Source: Paracamarosporium sp. OC-R06-R3 (taxonomy: Eukaryota; Ascomycota; Dothideomycetes; Pleosporales; Didymosphaeriaceae). Taken from it: a stretch of 64,000 bases of DNA. The stretch covers positions 1 to 64,000 of the forward strand of contig JACVRA010000171.1 in assembly GCA_019828545.1 (NCBI GenBank). Direction: 5' to 3'. Shown one piece after another: positions 32,240 through 42,368 of this stretch. The notes below the pieces were generated by a model. It saw only the letters and a program-made list of their open reading frames with translations, searched no databases and was not told where the DNA came from. Position 1 is the first letter of the stretch. Every line of letters begins with the position of its first letter. The translations under genes and the position numbers were made by a program.

Positions 32240-33562
32240 TTATATAGACTTCTCTGAAGTGTGGGTATAACAATACACCAGCGTATCTCTGTAACTCCCG
32301 GAGTGGCCTCTTGGGACATGCACCCAGCAATCAGATGCCGTAAATTGCGAGACCTTTGCGGGATTCTGGTCTGGACTCAGCTGGACAACTCCCTCGCCAC
32401 GTTCATTTTGTTGGATCCAACCGTGTCTGAAGCAATCTGAATGTGGCGGACAGCCTACCGAGAGATCTTGAAAATCGTTCTTAGCTTGTTGTATCTTCAG
32501 GATTTTTGGTACATCTTGTTTGAGGCCTAAAAGCTGCTTGACGAGAGGCATTAGAAGAAAGCGAAAGCACATTGCTGTCGCTACAGGGTTTCCAGGAAGT
32601 CCCAGCAAGGGTATCGTGCCATAAGATGTTGGTAATGTAGCGAACAGAACCGGATCCCCTGGCTGAATTGCGATACTTCGGAACCGTATACGGGCATCCA
32701 TCATCTTGAGTGCCACTGTCAGGTCCGTTTCCTGTTCGGAGACACCACCAGTAGTAAGCAACACATCATATACACCACGATCGGTTTGCTGCAACAGCTC
32801 TTTTGTGAGCGCCTCGACACTGCCTTTTAGAACACCCTTGAAATCGACATGTACTGCAAGCTCTCGCAAAGCCGCAGTGAGAAAGTGAACATTGGTGTTC
32901 ATCGCCTGCGACTCCGTACGCGCAATTTGGCTCGAAGTCCCATCCCCGATGGACCATATTGCAATTCTGAGCCTTCTGCGCACTACGATCGTAGTGATAC
33001 CTGCGGATGCGAGCGCCATAACATGTCGAGGCTGGATCTTTTCACCTTTTCCCAACAGTCTCTGGCCGTCCTGAATATCCGTTCCGGCTATTCGCGTGTT
33101 CGCATTCCTTGCAACCGGCTCTACGATCGTGATCATCTTTTGCGAGCCGAAAGCCGTGGGTACGACATCCTCAACCTTGACGCAGGCGTCCATAATCTGA
33201 TCCGCTGTACACTTCGGAAGTCGCGCTCCAAGTCTTATCTCGAAGCATGATGGAATTCCACCGCCGCTCGAGGGAGGATTTTCAGGTGGCTCATCGCCAG
33301 CTAAAATGGTTCCTCTCACTATAAACGTGACAGGACGCTTTTTAGTGGCATTTGCAGTAGCAACCGAGGACATAATATATCCGTCGATAGCTGAAGTATC
33401 GAATAACGGCGTCGCGGCCGGGCTCACGTAATCCTCTCCTGCAGTGCGACCAACGGCATCCTCCAACGGCACGGTCTCCAAATCCTTCTCATCTTCTCGC
33501 TCAACTTTTTCCGCCGCAACCTGTTTGATGATTCCGAGTGCCTCGCTGTATCGTATCGCCAT
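32240..33562 (-). CDS. Stand-alone MoeA-like molybdopterin molybdenumtransferase
   Basis: Single exon, 440 aa from the ATG at 33562 (MAIRYSEALGIIKQVAAE); an in-frame ATG at 33700 would add 46 residues of doubtful character. Features in order: ATPLFDTSAIDGYIMSS (family DxSAMDGY), VEPVARNANTRIAGTDIQDG, PRHVMALASAGITTIVVRRR, IWSIGDGTSS in place of the usual STGDEL, VLLTTGGVSEQETD (family TTGGVSVGxYD), QPGDPVLFATLP and PLLGLPGNPVATAMCF. MoeA inserts molybdate into molybdopterin. Fungal CnxE normally fuses MogA and MoeA domains; here only the MoeA part is present and some active-site signatures deviate, so this is probably a paralogue of uncertain activity rather than the main Moco enzyme. Confidence 0.85.
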   Translation of the reverse strand: MAIRYSEALGIIKQVAAEKVEREDEKDLETVPLEDAVGRTAGEDYVSPAATPLFDTSAIDGYIMSSVATANATKKRPVTFIVRGTILAGDEPPENPPSSGGGIPSCFEIRLGARLPKCTADQIMDACVKVEDVVPTAFGSQKMITIVEPVARNANTRIAGTDIQDGQRLLGKGEKIQPRHVMALASAGITTIVVRRRLRIAIWSIGDGTSSQIARTESQAMNTNVHFLTAALRELAVHVDFKGVLKGSVEALTKELLQQTDRGVYDVLLTTGGVSEQETDLTVALKMMDARIRFRSIAIQPGDPVLFATLPTSYGTIPLLGLPGNPVATAMCFRFLLMPLVKQLLGLKQDVPKILKIQQAKNDFQDLSVGCPPHSDCFRHGWIQQNERGEGVVQLSPDQNPAKVSQFTASDCWVHVPRGHSGSYRDTLVYCYTHTSEKSI

Positions 33563-34873
33563 CGCATCTAAAGGTGCATTCGTTGTATTTTGTGGTTTTC
33601 TAGAGTCATGGTGGAGCAAATTCTGCACTTTCGGGACCCTATCCGAGGTGCACAGACACGGCCCGGTTATCGTAAGTTTTTGGCGTCTCCAGATAAACAA
33701 ATCTCACAAAAACTTCCGCTCTGGTCAAGATGATGCGGAATTGGTTCACTCCACTATTCTCTGTAGCGTGTGCGCCATTCAGAGTAGCGCGAAAACTCTC
33801 CCCAGTCCCGAACAGTTTTGTAAAGCTTTTTACGTCATTCTACGGGAACCAACCGCTCCACGGAGGCATGTTCGAAAGACGCATGCAGTTGCACGTAAGA
33901 CCAAGTATCTAAGAAAGCACATTGCATAACGTGCTCTGGAGTGAGGACACGTATCACAGGTTGAAAAACATTGTGAAGACCCAACGCAACTATCCAGCGC
34001 GATCACAGGCATCGTGGATCAGGATATCTGGAAAACGCAGCCGAGGTTCGCGATTGCTGATAGAAGCGACTCTCGTGGGCATTAAAAGGTCTTCTTTGCC
34101 TAATTCGAGACGTCGAGTAATCACGAGCCCACCGGTATTCAGTTTGTCTGCTAAAGGTAAAATGACAACCCCCTTTGCATTTGTTTCTGTCTAGGATAGC
34201 AACTAGGATGTTCAAATATGTACACCAATACCTTATTTCGTGGGTTCGACCACGGTTAGCATTGCCGAATCAGGAGTGGTCGACCCCTCTTTTGTACTAC
34301 CGGCTCCTCGTCGTATCCCTTCCAGTCTTCATCTATTTAAACATATCCAGGGTTCTTCTTGTTTGCGCTCGGCCTTGGTAAGGTCAGTTCCACAATGCAT
34401 TCGACCATCGTTTTCCGACTATCGCATCGCTGTCATGATACCGATTGTCGAATACCAACGCTCTGCAAAAGGCCAAGACCGATCATTTATTTCCTAAGAC
34501 ATCCGCGCACGCACTTCATGTAGCGGAGCTGTCATTGGACTATAATACATATTCGTCCAACGTTAATGGAGTGCACATATTCTAATTGTAACTGAGAGAC
34601 ACTTGGCACAATGATGAGAAGAGCTTGGCGATGCTTCTTCATACGATCTGTTAAATTTTGAAGCCGTTGATGTAGTAATGGGTAGATCTGGAAGAGTAAT
34701 GCTAATGCGATGGTAAGCAGCATCGGCAGATGCTTCGTTTGGTATGGTTGACTGAGAAGCTGGCTGAACTACACCATATATCTGGTCCACCTCCAATCAT
34801 CCCAACCTAGTTACTCCTTCAAAGTTGTCTTAGAAGACACGGTAGCAGGCGCCATCATCTTACTTATCGTACG
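33563..34873. other. Divergent upstream region of MoeA-like and GMC genes
   Basis: 1.3 kb with short overlapping frames only. No domain or convincing exon is seen. Confidence 0.5.
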
Positions 34874-36865
34874 ATGCGCTTCCTCTTCCAAGCCGCGGCC
34901 ATATTGGCCAGTGCCTCTCTGCTGGTAGCGCAGGATACCTACGACTACATCGTTATCGGTTCCGGCCCCGGGGGTGGTCCGCTCGCATCCAACCTCGCGC
35001 GTTCGAACTACACCGTGCTTCTGCTCGAAGCTGGCGACCAGTCCACGCAGGGTAACTCTGCGCAGTACCCGCCACAAATCACATGGGACTTCTTTGTCAA
35101 ACACTATGCAGACGAGAAAAAGAACATGATGAACAATCATCTTGTGTGGAAGACAAAAGAGGGCAGGTACTGGGTTGCAGCTGGCAGTGCGACACCACCG
35201 GCTGGGAGCAACTTCTTAGGCGTGTATTATCCGCGTGGGAGTAGTGTGGGTGGAAGCAGTATGATTAATGCTATGTGCACGTACGCTCTTGTAACCTTAA
35301 CCTTGTCATGCTTTGATGCTGATTGTATGTTCAAGGTGGCTGCCACCGAACAGCGACTGGAACTATATCCAGAATCTCACTGGCGACGCTTCGTGGAAGT
35401 AAGTGCCTCCACTGTTGGGTCACGGGACACAAGCTCATTACTGAAGTGCGGACAACATGCGCAGCATCTTCCAGAGAATCGAGAAAAACAACTACGTCGC
35501 CAAGGGCACAGCAGGACACGGATTTGATGGCTACTTCCAGACCAACATGAACAAGCCTGCTTCCATTGGTCAGCCCGTCCTCGGCATCATTCAAGCCATT
35601 GCGCAGAACTTCTCATTTTCTACTACGCAGGCGGACATTGTTGCAAGAATGGGCTCGGATGCGAATTACCTCGATCCGCAACGCGACTGGACGACGGGAA
35701 TCTGGGGCTTGCCTATGCATACTAAGGCCAACGGAGATCGGTATAGCTCACGCGACTATATCCAGGATACGATCCAGAAGAAATTCCCCTTGACGCTAAG
35801 TATCAATAGTCTTGCTACAAGGGTGTTGTTCGCCAACGGGACAGCCTGCGGCGGCGTACCGAGAGCGACAGGTGTAGAGTACCTCCAGGGCAAGAGCATA
35901 TACAAAGCAGATGCTCGCTATACGATAGCCAATAAAGGCACGTTGAAGACTGCGACTGCACGTAAAGAGGTCATCATTTCTGGCGGAACCTTCAATACAC
36001 CACAGATTCTTATGCTTAGCGGTATCGGTCCCAAGGAGCAACTTGCGCAGTTTAATATTCCCGTGCTCGTGGATGCGCAGGGCGTGGGACGGAACTTGCA
36101 AGACAACCAGGAGATGCCCATCATTGGCCAATTTTCCGGACAAAGTGCCGGATTCACGCAACCTATCATCATGATGAAGACTCCGCACTCCCCAGACGGT
36201 GAGCGCGACATGTTCATCATGCAAGGACCCTTTGCCTTTCGCGGTTTCTGGCCGTCAAACCAGAGCAACACTGCGCTGCCGCAAGACGGACCGAACACAT
36301 ACGGCATTAGCATGGTAAAGGGTAAGCCGCAGAACAAGAAAGGGTATGTGAAGCTGGTATCCGGTGACCCAACGGACACGCCAGAGATAAATTTCATGCT
36401 GTACGAGGAGGGCAAGGAAACTGATATGGGCGCGATGAAGGACACGATTGCATGGGCAAGAAAGATGTATGCGAATGCCAAGGGGGTGAGCGTTACTGCG
36501 AAAGAGCCGCCGTGTGCTGAGGGCCCAGATGCGCAGGGGTATTGTGGAAAGGCAGACGAGGATTGGAGTAAGTCATTCATCTCTCTTCGTTGCGTGAAAT
36601 GCAACAACTAATATATTACACAGTCACTGGACAAACATTTGGACATCATCCTACATCTACAGCAGCAATTGGTAAAGACGGCGATCCACAGGCCGTCCTA
36701 GACAGCCGATTTAGGGTCAGAGGCGTAAAGGGCCTAAGAGTTGTGGATGCATCTACTTTCCCAAAGACTCCAGGCGTGTTCCCAGTTGTGAGCACATTTA
36801 TGATCAGCGAAAAGGCGAGCGATGCAGTAAAAGAGGATGCGAATAAGGATGTTTGCGCTGCATAG
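34874..36865 (+). CDS. Secreted GMC (glucose-methanol-choline) oxidoreductase
   Basis: Three introns are removed (35281-35335, 35399-35446, 36568-36623), giving 1833 nt, 610 aa. The signal peptide MRFLFQAAAILASASLLVAQ is followed by the FAD-binding motif YDYIVIGSGPGGGPLASNLA with LLLEAGD. GMC signature 1 is around PRGSSVGGSSMINAM, and signature 2 is GTFNTPQILMLSGIGP. The C-terminal catalytic region carries TGQTFGHHPTSTAAIG and FRVRGVKGLRVVDASTFP. Expected to be an extracellular flavoenzyme oxidising alcohols or sugars; the substrate cannot be read from sequence. Such enzymes can supply H2O2 or reducing power to LPMOs, and an AA9 gene lies about 4 kb away. Confidence 0.92.
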
Positions 36866-37394
36866 GCCGCGGATCGCTAGAAAAAAGCGCCTGGGTCTGA
36901 AACTAGTTAATCCAAAACAGCAAACTATGTATACAGTTACGTATCTCCATAAGTTCAAGTATTATCTCTTCGTAAGGCGGCAGCAACGTCTTCCGGCGGC
37001 GTAGTGATAGTAGTGTGTTGATAAGTGGCCTGAAAAGGTAAACGCTAAACCTTTTTGGAGCTTCTGCCTTGCGTTTGCCGTGCGAGAGCTTTCTCGCGCT
37101 CTTTCCACCGCAACGCCTTACAGACTCAAACCTCCTCAATCGCCGTATTGGTCCTCTTTTGTCAATGCACTAGGCAAGTTATGCAGCACCTAGCATTAGT
37201 GCACATCCGGAACAAGACCGACAATAGTATAAGAGGTCCTTTGACGTCAAGAGTTTCCCTATCTTCTTATGCCTAGGCTTGGAATATTTTTCAGCCTCTT
37301 CCATTTTGCGTATTACAGGGCAACATAATATTTCAAGCTTTTGTCCTATTACCTCAGGCTTCTGTCTGATTATCCTCATCGCAAACAAAGCCAC
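36866..37394. other. Intergenic, nothing supported
   Basis: About 530 bp between the GMC stop and the first ATG of the DUF4246 relic. No coding signal. Confidence 0.5.
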
Positions 37395-39905
37395 ATGCCG
37401 GGCCCACACACTGAGCCGTCATAGACCGGCCTTGATCTACCATTACGTTTGGAAAGCGGGAATTATCCTATTGGTGTCGATGCCAGCGGTATCGATGCTG
37501 GGTCCGAAGTTCTCCCTGTTCGGGAGCTTGCGATGCTGCACATAATGGACCGTCTCACCGACAAAAAAAGGTTGGAACATCAAAGTCTGGGATGACGCTA
37601 TTGTAGACAGGTGGCGAGCAGAAGCTCAAGCTATTCCGGGCATTGAGTTCTGGAACATTGCAGTCGAGGAATATTACGAAGACGACGATGAGAGCGAGGA
37701 ACGATCACATTACGCGCGTATGAGATGTCAATTGGAGGGCATCGTGGATGATAGAACGTTCGATTGTGTAAGTCGCACTCATAAACTGCAGCACAGATTT
37801 AACACACCATTGTGTACTCAAAGTTGCTGGTGGAATTGTTATTACAAGCTGTGTGATCCTCTCCTACTGACACGTCTTAGATCATCAAAGAACTACGAAG
37901 CAAAGCAAACCACTTTGAAAAGACAGGTATTGTTGTTACGTTAGATGCAAGCGCATCTATTGCGAAGCCCGACAATCTAGTTTCACCTGAACTCCACGAA
38001 GAACTGCGCGACGCATTTAGCAGGCTCATAGCCGACCAGTCACACGCTCCGGACTGGCACCCTAACTCAAACAATATGGTCCAAGATTTGGTACATCCAT
38101 CGATGTGTCCGTTGATATACGGACGCAGCAGAGTCTTCAAAAAGGAACTTGTTGGTATAGATGATGCGATTCGCAAGTGGTCAGGAAAGGGCGATGTCCT
38201 TCAGAAAGAGAAAAATGAGAAGGGATATGGGCGAGACTATAGTGATGGAACCTCTCTCGACTACTGGAACGACACGTATCAGTGGCTTCCAGCTAATGTT
38301 TCCTTTCAAGAAGACGGTACTGTTAGCTTCACCAGCTACGTCAATAATTTGCACCCTCAAAAGCACACTAGCATTTACCGTAGTGTCGAAAAGCTAATCG
38401 AGGCCGCTCTTCCTACTTGGGACCAGTGTCTCGAACCAAATAATTATACACCTTACACAACAGGGAACGAAGAACATCTAGGTCGTGCAAGGAGGTCGTG
38501 TTCTCGATTTGCATACCCGGATCATGTCAAGTGAGTCATCAGTCAACATCAACGGTTATGTCTTACTCACCATTGTCAAAGTGATGGGGATCCCGAGAAT
38601 TGGATTCCATCTGATCCAGAAGCAGTTGCCCACATCGAGGTGGACTGGGACGAAGTCGGCTCGGATTTCTACTCATATGCACACGATGACGACGAGGAAG
38701 AGAAAAAGTGGCATCTACTCAGGAAAACTCGCATTCCCGAAGCCGTTTTCGAAGACGTTAATTATTCACCAGAGCAAGCCACGCAACTCTTTCAGAAATT
38801 CCGCGAAACAGGTCTTCAGATCATCGTCAAGATGGTCTCCATTGAGCTCACGCCGGAGAAGCCCGACTTCCCTGCTATGGAAGGTACCACGGTAGGCCAC
38901 TCAACGTGATAGAAGGTACCACGGTAGGCTACTCAACACCTTCTTCTTACTAGTAGCTTCCTTAAAAGTCGCTCTTTGACTGTCTTCACTCTTCTTCCTC
39001 TAACATTTATTGTTACTGCTACTACTTTAACTTAAACGATACTGCATAGCACTACACTGAAGCTCGTTACAACTTCCTAATGCGCTTTCTTCGCCTCGCA
39101 CTCGCTCGGATCCGAAATGTTCGCCTAGTTACGATTGCAACGGGGTTTGGCGTGTGGCTCGTTACTACCCTCTCGACCGGCTTTGTATTTGCAGCTAGGG
39201 ACCACTTATACCAAGCTGTGCGAACCCGCGTTGAGAACCACAACCGTAAACGGCTTACTCCGCCGCAAGGCACCAATCAACGCCCACGAAGATAAACATG
39301 GCAATTCGAGCAGGTTTGGGGCACTGAGCTTGGAAATGGTGGCGTCTGTGTACAAAATTATGGAAGCATTGAAACACGTCAAGGGAGGCTGCTTGCTTTT
39401 CCAAATGTGTTGTAAGGCATGTGATAAAGGAAAGAAAATTTTCGCTAACATTCATCAGTCAGCACCGTGTCTCACCCTTCTCGCTGGTGGACAAAACCAG
39501 ACCGGGTCACCGCCGCTTCATTGCGCTCTGGCTTGTTGATCCTTACCGTCGTATCATTTCCATTGCCAATGTCCCACCACAGCAGCAAGACTGGTGGCTC
39601 GATTCTGTTTTTCATGAAACTACCAAGCCTCAAGAAGCTGCTACCGCCCAAAGAACGGCCGACGAAGCAGCCGTTATACAGAATGTGTCGCTGGTTCGCC
39701 AGCGACTGGCGCGAAAGAAGGGAAGTTTCCACTGGAGCTCATGGACATGGTATGGGAGCACTTTGATAACGCAGAAGATAAAAGTTTGATGAATTTGGAA
39801 GAGGCGAAGGAGCACAGGTTAAAGCTTATGGAGGCAAGGACAGCGTTCGTGGATAATTGCGACGAAAGGTGGCATCAAGAGACGTATAATTTCTGTGAGC
39901 ATTAA
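37395..39905 (+). pseudogene. Multiply disrupted DUF4246-family gene
   Basis: Recognisable DUF4246 pieces occur in order: TGLDLPLRLESGNYPIGVD, VLPVRELAMLHIMDRLTDKK, GWNIKVWDDAIVDRW, DLVHPSMCPLIYGRSRV, YQWLPANVSFQEDG, TSYVNNLHPQKHTSIY, IVKMVSIELTPEKPDF, then after a foreign segment GSIETRQGRLLAFPNV, HRVSPFSLVDKTRPGHRRF, IISIANVPPQQQDWW and the tail ETYNFCEH. Introns at 37768-37880, 38531-38581 and 39412-39458 still splice in frame. The lesions are an in-frame TAG at 37422-37424 (codon 10), an A7 tract at 37563-37569 where six As would keep frame, replacement of the conserved core by about 0.4 kb of unrelated sequence from about 38878 to 39298, and a further shift near 39700. The family's function is unknown. 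Confidence 0.85.
38881..38938. repeat. Tandem 26-bp repeat at the DUF4246 breakpoint
   Basis: Two copies of a 26-mer starting GAAGGTACCACGGTAGGC, differing at one base (C/T), at 38881-38906 and 38913-38938. They sit exactly where DUF4246 similarity stops. The reverse complement of the second copy begins TGTTGAGTAGCC, an LTR-like TG start. Origin from a retroelement end is a guess. Confidence 0.6.
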
Positions 39906-40227
39906 TTGAAGAATCCATCGCTAGAGCTACTAGTCAAAAGAAAGAACAAACAGCGTCACGTGTTTTCCAATAGTCGCCATATGGATACTGTTGGTTCCTA
40001 ACTCGTTCTTGCCGCAGTCCATTGCGGTCGTTTGTGAGGCTGCTACTTGATATTAACAAAGGATCAATCGGCGCCAATTTCTCCAGCCCCTTGTTCATGC
40101 GATGTAATTTTGAAACCGAAACGTTGCTTGAATGTACTGTCATTGAGCGCGAAACATAATATTTCTAGTAAACATTCTCTTAAGAACATTTCCACTCAAG
40201 TACTTCCGATCGACCCCCCAGGATAAG
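39906..40227. other. Short intergenic region
   Basis: About 320 bp between two convergent ends. Nothing recognisable. Confidence 0.5.
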
Positions 40228-40968
40228 CTATTTGAAGTTGAAGAACATCATGTGTCCCTGCACCCATTCATTTCCACCCATCATATCCACATTACCTTCA
40301 AGGCCGCCCATTTCATTCCCAACCCTAGCAACCCACACCGCGACCAAGAAATCCATCTCATCATCATCAAACGTTTTCAATAGCTGCAACTCGCAAGCGC
40401 CCTCAAAACCCGCGTACTCACTGCTTCGGACTTCTTTCGCAACGAACTTCCCACGATCATTCCGTACTCCTCTCTCATCCACTTTCCATTTGTGGCTCGA
40501 CGTAGAAGTTGAGAAAGATAGATTCTGTCCTTGGTGCAATGCGCGTTTTGTCAGCGATGCATTGCTTGCGTAGGGTTTTGTGTCTGAGTCGCGGTGCTCG
40601 ATGGTGATGGTAGGGGGTGTGATAACCGGTGGTGTTTTGGTAATAGTGTATACGCATTTCGCACGTTCAGGTGGCCTGCTTGTTGTATCCTTTATAAGTT
40701 TACCGATGGCGAGCGTCCTTGCGGCTTTGCGCTTGAAGCCTTTGGGAATTACATAGAAAGGATCGCGGGGTGCAGTTATCGAATCAAGGAGATATATATA
40801 GGCTGCTTCTTCGCGATCAACAAGGAAGAGGTGCCTCAAAGCTTTAGCATCTGGTATGGATAGTATAGTGGTGGAGAATGGGTTTATCGAGAGGTCTACT
40901 CCTGTGAGGGGGTTCTTGACCTTGAGCAGATGCTCTCTGGAAAAAGCGACGGATGATGGGTCCAACAT
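40228..40968 (-). CDS. Protein of unknown function
   Basis: Single-exon frame, 246 aa from the ATG at 40968 (257 from an ATG at 41001). The later start is preferred because a TATA box lies 73 bp upstream of it but only 40 bp from the earlier ATG. The product has an N-terminal part with VKNPLTGVDLSINPF, a middle basic segment (KGFKRKAARTLAIGKLIKD), a Ser/Thr-rich stretch and an acidic, hydrophobic C-terminus (DDDEMDFLVAVWVARV). No signal peptide, membrane helix or known domain is recognised. Codon use and length make it a credible gene, but no function can be given. Confidence 0.6.
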   Translation of the reverse strand: MLDPSSVAFSREHLLKVKNPLTGVDLSINPFSTTILSIPDAKALRHLFLVDREEAAYIYLLDSITAPRDPFYVIPKGFKRKAARTLAIGKLIKDTTSRPPERAKCVYTITKTPPVITPPTITIEHRDSDTKPYASNASLTKRALHQGQNLSFSTSTSSHKWKVDERGVRNDRGKFVAKEVRSSEYAGFEGACELQLLKTFDDDEMDFLVAVWVARVGNEMGGLEGNVDMMGGNEWVQGHMMFFNFK

Positions 40969-41001
40969 GTTGGCAGTGAGCTTAGAACAGGTGTAAATCA
41001 A

Positions 41002-42368
41002 GTGTGAGAGTGAACGAAAATAATATCACCACAGCAGTTTCTTATATACGAGAACCAGTATATTGCAGCACTTATCTGCATGCAAGGCAGAATTCTGTTT
41101 CCCTTCGAAAGGCTTAGACCTTCATGCTGTTCGTGATTGGACTTGGCACGTACCGTAAACGGAAGGGGAACGAGGCTGAGTACGCTGGGCGCATACGGTA
41201 TGGCGGACTAGGTCTGAGAACTCCTATGATCATATGGTGATTTTTGCACCACGTACTGATAAGGTAGCCTTTATCATTAGACTAAGTGATGTCTTGAGAG
41301 TTGGGCCATTTTAGCCAGTTGTGTCTGGCTAGAATTACACCGATACCTAGACCTCGATAAGTTCTAATTGAATGTCTGAGGAAGCATCTCATGCATCTCA
41401 AGATGGGCGCATTATGTGAGTTGAGGCACAGATGTCGCGGCGTAGGCTGGAATTGCGGCCGAAAAGAAATGACGTCATATGCAACTCCGCACTATAGGGA
41501 TATTTTGTCGGTACTAAGGTGTAGCTGCCTCGCTCATCCAATCATCACGTCCGAAGCCTCCCTCCAGTTTCTGGCAGGATATCCCTATGTCATATGAAGT
41601 AGCGCAACAACCTGGGGCTCAAAAAGGTTCAGCACACGTTTCTGGGCGCCAGAGATTGGTGTTGCGGTGCTGCCAAGAGCATTTCAAGTCGTATTTGGGC
41701 TTCTGTGTTGTATGATCAAGATGTGCGAATTAGTTTAGACGTACGTATCTATTTCAATGGAAGTTTTGTTAGATAATATCTTTCTATGTTTGATTTTCAT
41801 TGCCTTCAAGGACGAGCCACCCAAAGCTTCCGCTTCGATACTGTCATTGTATTGGGCTCTTCGTTTAACGCAAGTATTACTACAACCGCAATTGCATTCG
41901 ATTTTTTTTAGCACCACGATTACAGATGCATGTTACTAAAGTTGATTGCAAAACTTCTTCACAGGCGCACTATATCGATTTTTACCAGACCAATGCCCCA
42001 TAAATGGCGCTATTACGGCCATGTCTACATTTTCCACTCACTAGTTCTTAGACGTAGAACTGCCCGACAATTGATGTCTTCGGTACTTAGTAGCTCATGC
42101 AGGAACGCGACTGGCACCAGATCGGACAAATTGCTGCCCGCGGACGCATACTCCCAATCCACGCTTAACAATCTCGCTAGACCGCATTCGGCCCGAGCAC
42201 GATGTCGCAATACAAACCTACGAGCACGAGTTTTATAGTGTGGGGTTTGCGAGTAGACGACATGACGATACAGGAAGATCTTGAAAAATATAAGACTTTG
42301 CCAAGGGTAAGCGGGATGATACTTCAACCACAGTGCTGCAGACTTCCAGGGCAGTCTCAAAAGCCACA
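41002..42368. other. Intergenic, nothing supported
   Basis: 1.3 kb, AT-rich in its right half, with short unrelated frames only. It contains the divergent upstream regions of the unknown gene and the sulfatase. Confidence 0.5.
41041..41048 (-). promoter_or_regulatory. TATA box of the 40228-40968 gene
   Basis: TATATAAG on the minus strand. Confidence 0.5.
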
